Positions 1 through 7,373 of a stretch of 15,483 nt of DNA are shown one piece after another (position 1 is the stretch's first letter; every line of letters starts with the position of its first letter). Position numbers and translations under genes: made by a program. This DNA is from Baffinella frigidus (lineage: Eukaryota; Cryptophyceae; Cryptomonadales; Baffinellaceae), in the NCBI GenBank assembly GCA_026770585.1, contig MU646448.1, forward strand, positions 399,901 to 415,383. The letters are read 5' to 3'. Below the pieces are notes generated by a model. The model was not told the DNA's origin, searched no databases, and saw only the letters and a list, made by a program, of their open reading frames with translations.

Positions 1-81
1 AAACTCTGGTGGCGCGTTCAGGGGCATCCCTCCTCCGCGGAGAAGCTTTCCTAAAAAACAAACCTCAAACCCTAGCTCTGC

Positions 82-230
82 CCCACTTCGATTTCGTCTC
101 GCCATCAATTCGCCCCCCCCTCAGTTTCTTATGACCCTGAGATTTCTCAGGTGGATTTTGACCTCACAATGAAATTTACCTGGGAAATTTCATGGGGGGC
201 GAATTGATGGCGAGACGAAATCGAAGTGGG
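82..230. mobile_element. Foldback element with 37-bp perfect inverted repeats
   Basis: Positions 82-118 and 194-230 are exact reverse complements over 37 bases, from CCCACTTCGATTTCG on the left to its complement on the right. The 75-bp centre holds two smaller hairpins, CCTGAGATTTCTCAGG and an ATGAAATTT...AAATTTCAT pair. It has no coding capacity. The outer edge of the right arm (CGAAATCGAAGTGGG) also precedes the third exon-like copy at about 467, so the arm sequence is part of the local repeat unit. This is either a non-autonomous inverted-repeat element or a local inverted duplication. Confidence 0.75.
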
Positions 231-326
231 ACAAACCTCTCAACGCTGGTGGCGCGTGCAGGGGTACCCGTTCTTCGCGAATTCTTGTGGGTGTGGCCTA
301 TATATGATCGATGGACGGCTTATTTG

Positions 327-418
327 GACGTGACGGTAGTAACTTTTTGTACCGGCTTGTACCTTTTTGTACCGCCTTGTTACAGCCCGGTACTACTTTC
401 GGGACGTGACAGCAGTAC
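327..418 (+). repeat. Short direct repeats
   Basis: ACTTTTTGTACCGGCTTGT is followed directly by a near copy (CCTTTTTGTACCGCCTTGT) at about 341-380. GGACGTGACGGTAGTA at about 328 recurs as GGACGTGACAGCAGTA at about 402. No gene is supported here. Confidence 0.5.
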
Positions 419-539
419 AAGGACACCCTTGGAACGGGTCCGTTTTTGGAGCCATTGGCCCCTTCCGAAATCGAAGTGGGACAAACCTCTCAACGCTGGT
501 GGCGCGTGCAGGGGTACCCTTCCTTCGCGGAGAAGCTTT

Positions 540-1070
540 CCTAAAAACCAAACCTCTAAAACTCTTAAACCCCGCACCCTAACCCTCAACCTCGGCAGCA
601 GGGCGCTGGCTCGAAGGGACACATGCGGACGGAGACCGCGTGTCTCCGACACGATTTTTTTATACAAAAAAAACAAAGGCTCGTAACCTCTCTCTATGGC
701 GTGGACGCGTCTGAACCCCTTTTACCCCAACCCTAAACCCTAAACCCCAAACCCCTCAAAAACACAACGCTGGTGGCGCGTGCAGGCGCACGCATCCTTC
801 GCGGAGAAGCTTTCCTGAAAAAAAAACCTCTAAACCCCCAAACCCTAAACCCCAACACTGATCCCCAACCCCCAAAACACAAACCTCTAAACGCTAGTGG
901 CTAACGACTAACGCCCATTTTACCCCAACCCCAAACCCCAAACCCCAAACCCCAAAACACAAACCTCGAAACGCTGGTGGTGCAGGCGCATCCTTCCTTC
1001 GCAGAGAAGTTGACCAACTCCTAAAACCCTTACCCCAACCCTCAACCCTAACCCTGACCCCCCCCCCAAA
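540..1070 (-). repeat. Interspersed CCCTAAA-like telomeric tracts
   Basis: Blocks at about 560-595, 721-760, 822-890, 915-965 and 1020-1065 are built from CCCTAAACCC, CCCCAAACCCC and CCCTCAACCC. They are telomere-type heptamers on the C-rich strand, strongly diverged, and separated by the exon-like units. They are interstitial rather than terminal, because unrelated sequence continues for kilobases on both sides. Confidence 0.8.
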
Positions 1071-1080
1071 ACAAATATCT

Positions 1081-1302
1081 GAATTCTGGTGGCTCGATCA
1101 GGGGCATCCGTCCTATGCGGAGAAGTTGACCAACGCCGCGAAGATCCTGCAGTCCTGGCTGGACCACCAGGCGAGCCCCTACGTACACCCTTTGAAATCC
1201 TGCAGACGTGGGTCCCCAGGACTGCCACGCGAGAATGCTAGAGGGGCCTATTTGAAACCGATGTGCTTCAAAACGTGGGCATTTGTGTGGGAACTTTCGT
1301 GA
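1081..1302 (+). pseudogene. Possible coding fragment with WLDHQA motif
   Basis: An open stretch runs in one frame from about 1081 to the stop at 1300-1302 and reads ...GHPSYAEKLTNAAKIL then QSWLDHQASPY. The part at 1130-1175 is repeated at 1330-1375, where it reads NAAKLLQSWLDHQA, a conservative Ile/Leu difference. There is no start codon or family match I recognise. The second half (from about 1191) is the end of a repeat shared with 1768-1793, so any true exon probably ends near 1180. The opposite strand is also open over both copies, so frame and strand are not settled. Confidence 0.3.
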
Positions 1303-1329
1303 GGTTGGTCACGTGACTAGCAGCTTTCC

Positions 1330-1380
1330 AACGCCGCGAAGCTTCTGCAGTCCTGGCTGGACCACCAGGCGTGCCTCCAC
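1330..1380 (+). repeat. Second copy of the WLDHQA segment
   Basis: Positions 1330-1375 repeat 1130-1175 with a handful of base changes: CCAACGCCGCGAAG, then CTGCAGTCCTGGCTGGACCA. The copy lacks the upstream GTGCAGGGGCATCC part and runs into unrelated sequence after GCCACTTAGCAG. Confidence 0.7.
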
Positions 1381-1437
1381 GCCACTTAGCAGCAATCGAC
1401 CCATGAAGCCATCCAGGGCTGAACGCTTCCGCCCACT

Positions 1438-1702
1438 TAGCAGCCACCGGTGGCTTCACGGATGCAGTCCATCTTAACCATTTGTACTAAAATCTCATTC
1501 ATTTGCATTGGATTCCGTAGGAACCTCCCTATGTCCCTACGGTATTGCCTACTGCAGGTCTATTGCAGTATCCACTTCGGGGTTATTCAAGAAAACCCTT
1601 TGTAGTCCGCTGTGTGGTCCACTCGGCAGCCACCGCAGGCTTCACGGATACAGTCAATCTGAACAATTTGTCCTAAAATCTCATCCATTTGCATTGGACT
1701 CT
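1438..1702 (+). repeat. Duplicated 75-bp segment (1438-1514 and 1622-1702)
   Basis: Both copies read CAGCCACCG..GGCTTCACGGAT.CAGTC, then ATTTGT.CTAAAATCTCAT.CATTTGCATTGGA. They differ by about ten substitutions. The 100 bp between them has no recognisable feature. No gene is supported. Confidence 0.7.
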
Positions 1703-1712
1703 AACCGCATTT

Positions 1713-1730
1713 CCCCCGGATATCCGGGGG
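1713..1730. repeat. Palindrome around CCGGATATCCGG
   Basis: CCCCCGGATATCCGGGGG is a perfect 18-bp palindrome beside a G-run. The core CCCGGATATCCGGG recurs at 13802-13821. Confidence 0.7.
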
Positions 1731-1767
1731 GGGTGGGGGACTCGGCCGCTGCTAAGTGGTACAACCG

Positions 1768-2092
1768 TTGAAATCCTGCAGACGTGGGTCCCCGGTGTAG
1801 CAGGGGTTATCTAAGTCAACCCGGTCTACTTATTGGCGATCGCAAGGTTGCACCCGGAACTGTGCGCCCGGGCAGGTTTGCCTGCGAAACCCGTGGGATC
1901 CCTACACCCTCCCTTCCTTCAAACCACAACAGGGGTTGCTATTAGATTAGAAATATCGTCTTTCTATGCGAAATCCGTGATCATTATAAAAACGATCACG
2001 GGTTTCGGATAAGATTGACCAACCTCGTGTCTGTCTTGAAGCATTATTTTGCATGGCTAAAAGGGGAGTCCCCGGAATTTTTGAGGACTCCC
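1768..2092. repeat. Two hairpins in otherwise featureless sequence
   Basis: TTGAAATCCTGCAGACGTGG at 1769 repeats 1191-1210. A 14-bp stem with one G-T pair (CGAAATCCGTGATC at 1969-1982 against 1994-2007) forms a hairpin. A second hairpin pairs GGGAGTCC (2064-2071) with GGACTCCC (2085-2092). Positions 1800-1960 show no gene or repeat I can support. Confidence 0.55.
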
Positions 2093-2215
2093 GGACGTGA
2101 CCGGTACAAATCTTAATATCCTACATTTAAATAGGCCCCTGCATCGTTCTCGTGTGGTAGGGTGGTCCTGTGCTCCTACGACTTGCCCTACGGTAGGAAC
2201 CTAGGGTGGTACGTG

Positions 2216-2661
2216 TGGCAGCGTGTCCTCCCTTTCGAGTCACCCTTGAACCCCTAACCCCTACTCTTTTAACTCTAATAAACCCTTGGATGTGGCTGGG
2301 CCATCATCATGGCGAAACCCATGTAGGAGGTGGAGTTAGAATCCATCCGGAAAATGCTCGTATGAGCGGCCGACACGGGGTACAGTAAGTGGCACAATGC
2401 GTCGAGCATGTGCGGCGCTGACGCTGGTTGTTTGGCAATAAATTATCAATCTCTCTGGCAGCGTGTCCTCCCTTTCAAGTCACCCTTGAACCCCTAACCC
2501 CTAACCCCTACACTTTTAACCCTAATAAACCCTTGGATGTGGCTGGGCCATCATCATGGCGAAACCCTGCACCCTACACCCTCCCCCACCCTCTCCAAAC
2601 CCTAACCCCTAAACCACACACTATAAACCCTAAACCCCTGGACGTGGCTGGGCCATCATAA
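2216..2661 (+). repeat. Direct repeats containing telomere-like cores
   Basis: About 100 bp at 2216-2317 is repeated at 2457-2566. Both copies start GGCAGCGTGTCCTCCCTTTC and end in GGATGTGGCTGGGCCATCAT. Each carries CCCCTAACCCCTA tracts in the middle. A third partial copy ends at about 2660 (GGACGTGGCTGGGCCATCAT). The spacer at 2318-2456 is unique and holds no gene I can support. Confidence 0.75.
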
Positions 2662-2830
2662 TCCGGGAACAAGCAGTTTTTTTTCAACAATCTGGCACAA
2701 CGAAAATCACTACACACATGAAGCACTTGCGCAGCAATTTTCGCTCAGATTCTTGCCCCCAAAAGACAAACACCCGTCCCCTATTTTTCAAGAAAAACAC
2801 TCGTTCCGTATTTTTCAAGAAAACCCCCCG

Positions 2831-3100
2831 ATGAAGCAGGCGACGTTGCGCAAGCGCAGCGAGGCGGGCGGGGGCCACGGGGGGGCGCTGCGCCTCTCCC
2901 TGTGGAAGGCCATGCGCCTGGCCCAGCTCGGGGGGCTGCTCACCATGCTCGGCAACTTCAAGGGAGGCGTCGAGGCGTATGTTGAGGCGGTGGCGGAGGG
3001 GGGGGCGCTGTTGGGGGGGGGGGTTGGGGGGTTTGCGGGGAAGGTAGCGGGGGCGCTGGGGGGCCCGACCGTAGGGGGTGGATTGGTGAGGGGGCGGTGA
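2831..3100 (+). CDS. Hypothetical small protein or exon, 89 codons
   Basis: ATG at 2831 opens a frame to the stop at 3098-3100. Residues 1-57 (MKQATLRKRSEAGG..., WKAMRLAQLGG, LTMLGNFKGGVEAYVEAVAE) look protein-like: strong G/C at third codon positions, a basic start, then a mildly hydrophobic helix-like stretch. After about residue 58 the sequence dissolves into G-runs and poly-Gly, which suggests that a real exon would end near 2990 (a GT lies at 2991) and that the rest is low-complexity sequence. The frame is open further upstream to 2753, but that part consists of two copies of TATTTTTCAAGAAAA and is unlikely to be coding. No family is recognised. An antisense ORF covers the same bases and looks like a shadow. 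Confidence 0.35.
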   Translation: MKQATLRKRSEAGGGHGGALRLSLWKAMRLAQLGGLLTMLGNFKGGVEAYVEAVAEGGALLGGGVGGFAGKVAGALGGPTVGGGLVRGR

Positions 3101-3188
3101 GAGGGTGGCGTACATGTGCACGCTTCATTGTTTTTTGGGGGGGTGAGTGAAACAGCCGTGGGTGCATGGAGTTATTTCATAGATTCCG

Positions 3189-3298
3189 TATCCCTTAAGT
3201 GGCCAGTAGGCTGATACGCCCTACGGTGCATGTAGGGCCCTAGGACCTGCCTAGGGCGAGTTAGGGTGAATATTCACCGTATGGTCACTTGAGGGATA
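3189..3298. mobile_element. Foldback family D, copy 1
   Basis: The ends are TATCCCTTAAGTGGCCA and TGGTCACTTGAGGGATA, inverted repeats of about 17 bp. The interior has CTAGGACCTGCCTAGG and a small palindrome, GGTGAATATTCACC (3265-3278). It has the same orientation as the copy at 12385-12488 and the opposite one to 5486-5590. Confidence 0.75.
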
Positions 3299-3332
3299 GA
3301 GAAGGTGCTGTGAAGGTTTCCGTACTATCCTG

Positions 3333-3441
3333 TACAGGGGTACCTCGGTCATAAGAAAGTGCCACCCCCTAGGACCCTACGGTAGGGCCCTGCGGTGGTC
3401 CTAGGGAGGGGCCAGTTTCGTACGAGCGAGGTACCCCTGTA
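3333..3441. mobile_element. Foldback family A, copy 1
   Basis: It starts TACAGGGGTACCTCGGTCAT and ends ACGAGCGAGGTACCCCTGTA. It is the shortest copy (109 bp), because the central asymmetric part is partly deleted. The centre reads CCTAGGACCCTACGGTAGGG then TGGTCCTAGG. It is non-coding. Confidence 0.85.
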
Positions 3442-3517
3442 GGTCCTTCAGGTTCTTCGAGCTCCAAACGTAGGCGGACACTGGAACTTGTTCTCCAGAA
3501 AAGCCCTGCTTCCTTTC
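3442..3517 (-). repeat. Repeat H, copy 1 (start codon lost)
   Basis: It abuts the end of foldback A copy 1. Read on the minus strand, 3507-3448 is a 20-codon frame matching the micro-ORF of the other H copies (AFLENKFQCPP...GARRT then stop), but the first codon is AGG instead of ATG. Confidence 0.7.
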
Positions 3518-3540
3518 AGATCTAGAATCTGAAGTCACTT

Positions 3541-3661
3541 TACAGGGGTACCTCGCTCATAAGAAACTGCACCCCCCATAGGACCACCATAGGGCCCTAG
3601 GCATAGCCCTACTGTAGGGTCCTAGGGGGGGGCGGTTTCTTATGAGTGAGGTACCCCTGTA
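3541..3661. mobile_element. Foldback family A, copy 2
   Basis: 121 bp. It begins TACAGGGGTACCTCGCTCAT and ends TATGAGTGAGGTACCCCTGT plus A. The arms pair over almost the full length, and the centre GGGCCCTAGGCATAGCCC fixes its orientation (same as the copies at 4750, 10486 and 12815). Confidence 0.9.
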
Positions 3662-3728
3662 AATCAAATCTGGATCTTCATCCGTATGAAGAGGAGGAGC
3701 TCCTGCGGAGACGACGTTCAAGATCCTG

Positions 3729-3777
3729 GGTTCAGGGTTTAGGGTTTACGGCTTAGGGCGTAGGTCTAGGGGCTTGG

Positions 3778-3819
<42 letters not shown>

Positions 3820-3990
3820 AGCTTAGGGCTTAGGGCCTAGGGCTTAGGGCTTAGGGCCTAGGGCCCAGGGCCTAGGGCTTAGGGCCTAGGGCTTAGGGCT
3901 TAGGGCTTAGGGCCTAGGGCCTAGGGCCTAGGGCTTAGGGCTTAGGGCTTAGGGTTTAGGGATTAGGGTTTAGGGTTTAGGGTTTAGGGT
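3729..3990 (+). repeat. Diverged telomere-like array, G-rich on plus
   Basis: About 37 heptamers in register. Most are CTTAGGG or CCTAGGG. A run of at least five CTTACGG units lies at about 3778-3817, and canonical TTTAGGG returns at 3949-3990. Variants occur in homogeneous blocks, as expected from local slippage or unequal exchange within an old interstitial array. The array ends directly at the foldback at 3991. Confidence 0.9.
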
Positions 3991-4142
3991 TGACAGGGGT
4001 ATAGGTTATAACAAACCAGAACTTAAGAACACAGACCGGATTTGGGCCCCCCGTTTTCTTAATTTAGTGCCAGAGGGTTGACTAAATCTTGCGTTTAGTC
4101 GACCCTCTGGTACTAATTTGAGAAAACACAAATACCCCTGTA
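3991..4142. mobile_element. Foldback family G with 34-bp internal stem
   Basis: The ends are ACAGGGGTAT and ATACCCCTGT, close to the ends of family A. Inside, 4051-4084 pairs with 4091-4124: GTTTTCTTAATTTAGTGCCA on the left, continuing through GAGGGTTGACTAAA, against the matching right arm, with a short TCTTGCG loop. The element abuts the telomere-like array. The minus-strand ORF across it is a by-product of the palindrome. Confidence 0.8.
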
Positions 4143-4257
4143 GGGTCTCTCTCTCTCTCTCTAAAAGTAAGACTTTCCATGTACATAAAGTCACGTCTCT
4201 CACCACAAACTCTCTCTCTCAATACACGCCCCCCCCCCCTCCCACTACTCGTGCTCC
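4143..4257 (+). repeat. CT-rich simple sequence
   Basis: A (CT)n run at 4147-4162, a second CTCTCTCTCTC at 4209-4220 and a C-run at 4230-4240. No gene is supported. Confidence 0.6.
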
Positions 4258-4345
4258 AAAAGGAGGCATGGCTTTTCTGCAGAACCAGTTCCGGTGTCCG
4301 CCTATGTTGGGAGCTAGCAGAACCTCAAGGACCTCACGGACTTGA
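4258..4345 (+). repeat. Repeat H, copy 2, with intact micro-ORF
   Basis: ATG at 4268 in context GGCATGG opens a 25-codon frame (MAFLQNQFRCPPMLGA followed by SRT repeats) to the stop at 4343-4345. The first 16 residues match the other H copies. The tail is longer here because the usual stop is replaced by repeated TC(A/C)..GGACC units. Translation is not shown. Confidence 0.65.
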
Positions 4346-4393
4346 ACATGTCATTGAGGGTCTGAGTCGTCTCCGCCATGTCTGGCATCTTCA

Positions 4394-4550
4394 TAGGGTA
4401 ACGTCCTGAACACCGGGTAGTTAGGCCTACGGCATTGCCTACGGTAGGCCGGAGGACCCCTAGGACCTAATGTTTCATAGGACCCCCCCTAGGACCCTAC
4501 CGTAGGCAATACCGTAGGCGTAACTACCCGGTTTTCAGGACGTTACCCTA
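4394..4550. mobile_element. Foldback family C
   Basis: 157 bp. The left arm starts TAGGGTAACGTCCTGA and runs through ACCGGGTAGTTA and CCTACGGCATTGCCTAC. The right arm is its reverse complement with a few mismatches, ending in TCAGGACGTTACCCTA. It is the only copy in the window. The centre has CCCCTAGGACC motifs like those of families A and D. Confidence 0.8.
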
Positions 4551-4749
4551 CGAATCTCGAGTAGCGACCACGGGTTCGAGCTCGACACCAAGACGCCGCG
4601 ACCAAGCTGTGTACAACATTGGCTACGAACCTTTCATCAAAAGTCAACTTACCGGAAGACAATTAACGTAAGGATTTTTCTAGTGCAAATTGGTCACGCA
4701 ACACCCCGGAATCCGGGGTCAACGAAACCCTCGTAGCCTACCGAGTGGG
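4551..4749. other. Unique sequence, no feature seen
   Basis: About 200 bp between two foldbacks. No long frame, no internal repeat and no structured element is apparent. Confidence 0.4.
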
Positions 4750-4872
4750 TACAGGGGTACCTCGCTCATAAGAAAGAGCCCCCCCCCCATAGGACCACCA
4801 CAGGGCCCTGGGCATAGGCCTACTGCAGGGTCCTAGGAGGAAGTGGTCTCTTATGACCGAGGTACCCCTGTA
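4750..4872. mobile_element. Foldback family A, copy 3
   Basis: 123 bp. It starts TACAGGGGTACCTCGCTCAT and ends GACCGAGGTACCCCTGTA. The central part has the same orientation as copy 2 (GGGCATAGGCCTACTGCAGG). Confidence 0.9.
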
Positions 4873-4920
4873 GAGACTCAGGAACGATTCGAGAGGGCGT
4901 ACCCGCGACGCACTCCTTTC

Positions 4921-5040
4921 TACAGGGGTACCTCGCTCATAAAAAAGCGCACCCCCTAGGTCCCTACAGTAGGCCTATGCCTAAGGCCCTACGGTGGTCC
5001 TAAGAGGGGTGCGCTTTCTCATGAGCGAGGTACCCCTCTA
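4921..5040. mobile_element. Foldback family A, copy 4
   Basis: 120 bp, only 48 bp after copy 3 and in the opposite orientation of the central part. Its inner stem GCGCACCCC pairs with GGGGTGCGC, a sequence not shared by other copies yet still fully paired. The right end reads TACCCCTCTA. Confidence 0.9.
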
Positions 5041-5058
5041 CAGGAGAGCTCCCCTTGG

Positions 5059-5143
5059 ATCCGAAAGGAAGCATGGCCTTTCTACAAGATAAGTTCCGGT
5101 GTCCGCCTATGTTGGGAGCTCGAAGAACCTAACGGACCTAAAG
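5059..5143 (+). repeat. Repeat H, copy 3, with intact micro-ORF
   Basis: ATG at 5073 (GCATGG) opens a 20-codon frame, MAFLQDKFRCPPMLGARRT, to TAA at 5130-5132. It lies about 20 bp after foldback A copy 4. A shorter, more decayed piece (CTATGTTGGGAAAC...ACCTAAAGGTCCT) follows at about 5172-5205. Confidence 0.65.
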
Positions 5144-5205
5144 CTTGGCTCTGCTGTAAACCCGGTGGTCGACTATGTTGGGAAACAATAAAACCTAAAG
5201 GTCCT

Positions 5206-5485
5206 AACAAGTTGAAGGCGTGGTTCTTCATGAGAGGACATCAGCAGGCTGACCTCTCCTAGACCATGGAGGATGGTGAGATTCACTCACGCGTTCCTAG
5301 TTGACTAATACTGGCCATATCGGCCACTTTTGGCGATAAGTGGACCCTACTAAGTGGACCGCACTAAGTGGACAACTCTCACTTCATGCCTGCTGGTTAA
5401 GGTTCAGGGTTTGGGCTTCTGGCGTGCCACGGACCAATTCGGGCCGAGGTGTCGGCACACCCTAGCCAGAGATTAGGGGTTAGGG
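5206..5485. repeat. Mostly unique sequence with a short tandem repeat
   Basis: Three near copies of (A)TAAGTGGAC at about 5335-5375 (GATAAGTGGACCC, CTAAGTGGACCG, CTAAGTGGACAA). From 5396 the sequence becomes weakly telomere-like (GGTTCAGGGTTTGGG, GATTAGGGGTTAGGG). No gene is supported. Confidence 0.5.
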
Positions 5486-5590
5486 TATCCCTTAAGTGAC
5501 CAGGCCGTCAAATTTGATGGCCAAGAGGTCCTAGGCAGGTCCTAGGGTCCTACGGTAGGGCGTATGAGCCTACTGGGCACTTAGGGGATA
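5486..5590. mobile_element. Foldback family D, copy 2 (inverted)
   Basis: The ends are TATCCCTTAAGTGACCA and TGGGCACTTAGGGGATA. It is in the opposite orientation to the other two D copies. An internal hairpin, GGCCGTCAAATTTGATGGCC, lies at 5507-5526. Confidence 0.8.
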
Positions 5591-6055
5591 GTGAAATTAG
5601 GGGCTAGGGGTAAGAGTTTACCGGTTGGGGTTCACAGATTAGGTGTTAGGGTACAGTGATGGTAGGGGTGAGGGGCAAGGGTGCACGGGCACCTATGGTT
5701 CAGGTCTGGGGGGTGTGAGCCTCGGCCGGGCAGGTGACGAGCCTCGGTGGTTGACTAATGAATGGTATCTTAGATCTCGCTCGTGGTTGGGCCTGGGCCG
5801 GCGCGGCCTCTCTCCTCCTAAGCGGGGACTCACCTCCTAAGCGGGGTCTCAGGGGGGTCCAGTTCGGTGGTGGTGGTTTCTTTGTCGAGGGTTGTCGGTG
5901 TCGACTGTTTCATGCGGAAAGTACTCGGTTCAATTGGCCGACGAGAACTCAAACCGGCGAATCCAACTCTCGTCATTCTGATTACTGATTTACTAAATTT
6001 ACTAAAGAGGTTTCGCCGATATTGCCTAACCCGTGCCATTACCAGACTATGATCA
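5591..6055. other. Largely unique sequence
   Basis: Contents seen: scattered GGGGTTAGGG-like pieces to 5655, CCTCGG repeats near 5720-5745, a 2x tandem CTCCTAAGCGGGG at 5815-5848, and TTTACTAAATTTACTAAA near 5989. Overlapping short ORFs on both strands show no codon bias or motif, so no gene is called. Confidence 0.4.
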
Positions 6056-6118
6056 GGGTTTCGGTTTTAGGGTTTACGGTTTAAGGTATAGGGTTGAGGG
6101 TGTAGGGTTTAGGGTTTA
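6056..6118 (+). repeat. Telomere-like block, G-rich on plus
   Basis: Diverged TTTAGGG units (GGTTTCGGTTTTAGGG, GTTTACGG, GGTTTAGGGTTTAG). It ends about 60 bp before the large C-strand array that follows. Confidence 0.85.
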
Positions 6119-6181
6119 GTCCATGTCAATGAGAATGCTCAGAATGCTCAGAGTTGAGGTGCGACGAGGCCGGGTGCTGAT

Positions 6182-6868
6182 AAACCCTAAAACCTGAACA
6201 CTGAACCCTGAACCCTGAACCCTGAACCCTAAACCCAAAACCCTAAACCCTTGAACATAAGCCCGAAACAGTAAACCCTAAATCCTAAACCCTAAACCAT
6301 AAACTTTATGCCCTGAACCCTAAACCCTATACCCTATACCCTTTAGGTCCTTTAGGTTTTAAATGCTCCCAACATAGCCCAACGAAGACCCGAGACCCTA
6401 AACCCTAGACCCTAGACCCTAAACCCTCAACCCTAAACCCTAAACCCTAAACCCTAAACCCTAAACCCTGAACCCCAATGAACCCTAAACCCTAAACCCC
6501 TAACCCCTAAACCCTAAACCCTAAACCCTAAACCCTAAACCCTAAACCCTAAACCCTGAACACTAAACCTTAAACCCTCAAACCCAAACCCTAAACAGTA
6601 AAACCAAACCCCTAAACCCTAAACCCTAAACCCTGAACCCTAAACCCTGAACCCTAAACCCTAAACCCTAAACCCTAAACGCTACTCTCAATCCTGCACC
6701 CTAAACCGTAAACCCTGAACCCTGCACCCTAAACTCTAAACCCTAAACCATAAACCCTGCACCCTGCACCCTAAACCCTCAATCCTGCACCCTAAACCCT
6801 GAACCCTACGAGTAATAAACCCTAAACCCTGAACCCTAGGGTCCTAAACCCTGAACCCCAAACCCTCG
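6182..6868 (-). repeat. Large interstitial telomere-like array, C-rich on plus
   Basis: Nearly 690 bp of CCCTAAA heptamers with perfect runs at about 6427-6470, 6506-6557 and 6614-6682. Variant units are CCCTGAA and CCCTGCA. The largest array in the window. A fragment of repeat H (GGTCCTTTAGGTTTTAAATG) interrupts it at about 6345-6385. Confidence 0.95.
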
Positions 6869-7034
6869 AACCCGCTGTGTGGGCATGGTGTGGGAGGGGC
6901 GGCATGCAATAATAAGAAGCTTCGTACGAGCTCGTACGAGGCTCGTACACAGCGAACCACACAGCGGGCTTCGAAGATCCTAATGGTTTCCCGCCGACTT
7001 GGAGCGGTTCTATCCCGCTCCAAGTCGGCGGGAA
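6869..7034. repeat. Inverted repeat and 20-bp hairpin
   Basis: CGAACCCGCTGTGTGG at about 6868-6882 is matched by CCACACAGCGGGCTTCG at 6957-6973. Between them lies the palindrome CGTACGAGCTCGTACG. Next, 6988-7007 and 7015-7034 are perfect 20-base complements (TTCCCGCCGACTTGGAGCGG) around a 7-base loop. Confidence 0.75.
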
Positions 7035-7039
7035 TCATT

Positions 7040-7231
7040 TTCTTCTGTGATTGACTTTACAAGTGTTTTTATCTGTTTTTTTGCGCCGCAGGCTGCCTAA
7101 TTTCGGGCGACATCTCGTACAAATGCCGTTAATTCCTGAGAAACGGAAAACCCGCAATCGAAAGTCAATTATTTCCACCTGAGAAACGTTCGGCCGCGAT
7201 AAAATCACTTGTAAAGTCGATCGCAGAAGAA
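7040..7231. mobile_element. 192-bp element with 33-bp terminal inverted repeats
   Basis: 7040-7072 (TTCTTCTGTGATTGACTTTA...) and 7199-7231 are inverted repeats with three mismatches in 33. The interior is unique, apart from CCTGAGAAACG repeated at 7135 and 7179. It has no coding capacity and looks like a non-autonomous inverted-repeat element. Confidence 0.75.
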
Positions 7232-7373
7232 CTTCGATGGGTCTAATAACCCCATCGCACGAAGCCCGCTGTCTACGAGCTCGTAGGCTGTGTGATGGGG
7301 TCGTCCGCGCAACGCGTCAAAACGCAGCATGTCATGGAACGTTTTGGACACTGATGCGTCCCCCCGCAGATAG

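Larger units (their letters stand above)
1..1140 (+). repeat. Six degenerate copies of an exon-like unit
   Basis: A unit of about 45-70 bp recurs near 1-66, 217-290, 465-556, 764-830, 968-1012 and 1081-1140. Its recognisable parts are CTGGTGGCGCGTGCAGGGG followed by CTTCGCGGAGAAG. Copies 1, 3 and 4 continue into CTTTCCT(A/G)AAA and then CCCTAAA-like tracts. Copies 5 and 6 continue into TTGACCAAC, and only copy 6 goes on into a longer open stretch. GTGCAG ahead of the unit could be a 3' splice site, so these may be decayed duplicate exons separated by telomere-like introns. Several copies differ by point changes and short gaps. The reading frame is uncertain, because two frames stay open across most copies. 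Confidence 0.6.
1225..2157. mobile_element. Region bounded by family E terminal inverted repeats
   Basis: The left end, CCACGCGAGAATGCTAGAGG (1225-1244, continuing into GGCCTATTTGAAA), is matched in reverse complement by TTTAAATAGGCCCCTGCATCGTTCTCGTGTGG at about 2126-2157. The same ends bound the compact element at 13916-14127. Near the right end a stretch at 2006-2060 (ATAAGATT...AACCTCGTG...AGCATTATTTTGCATGG) is a diverged form of the hairpin core of that element. This may be one long element of about 930 bp or two separate fragments. No transposase is visible and no clear target-site duplication is seen. Confidence 0.4.

Noticed and set aside
192-686. 164-codon plus-strand ORF
   Set aside because: It runs through a foldback arm, two repeat copies and telomere-like tract. 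No consistent codon bias or domain.
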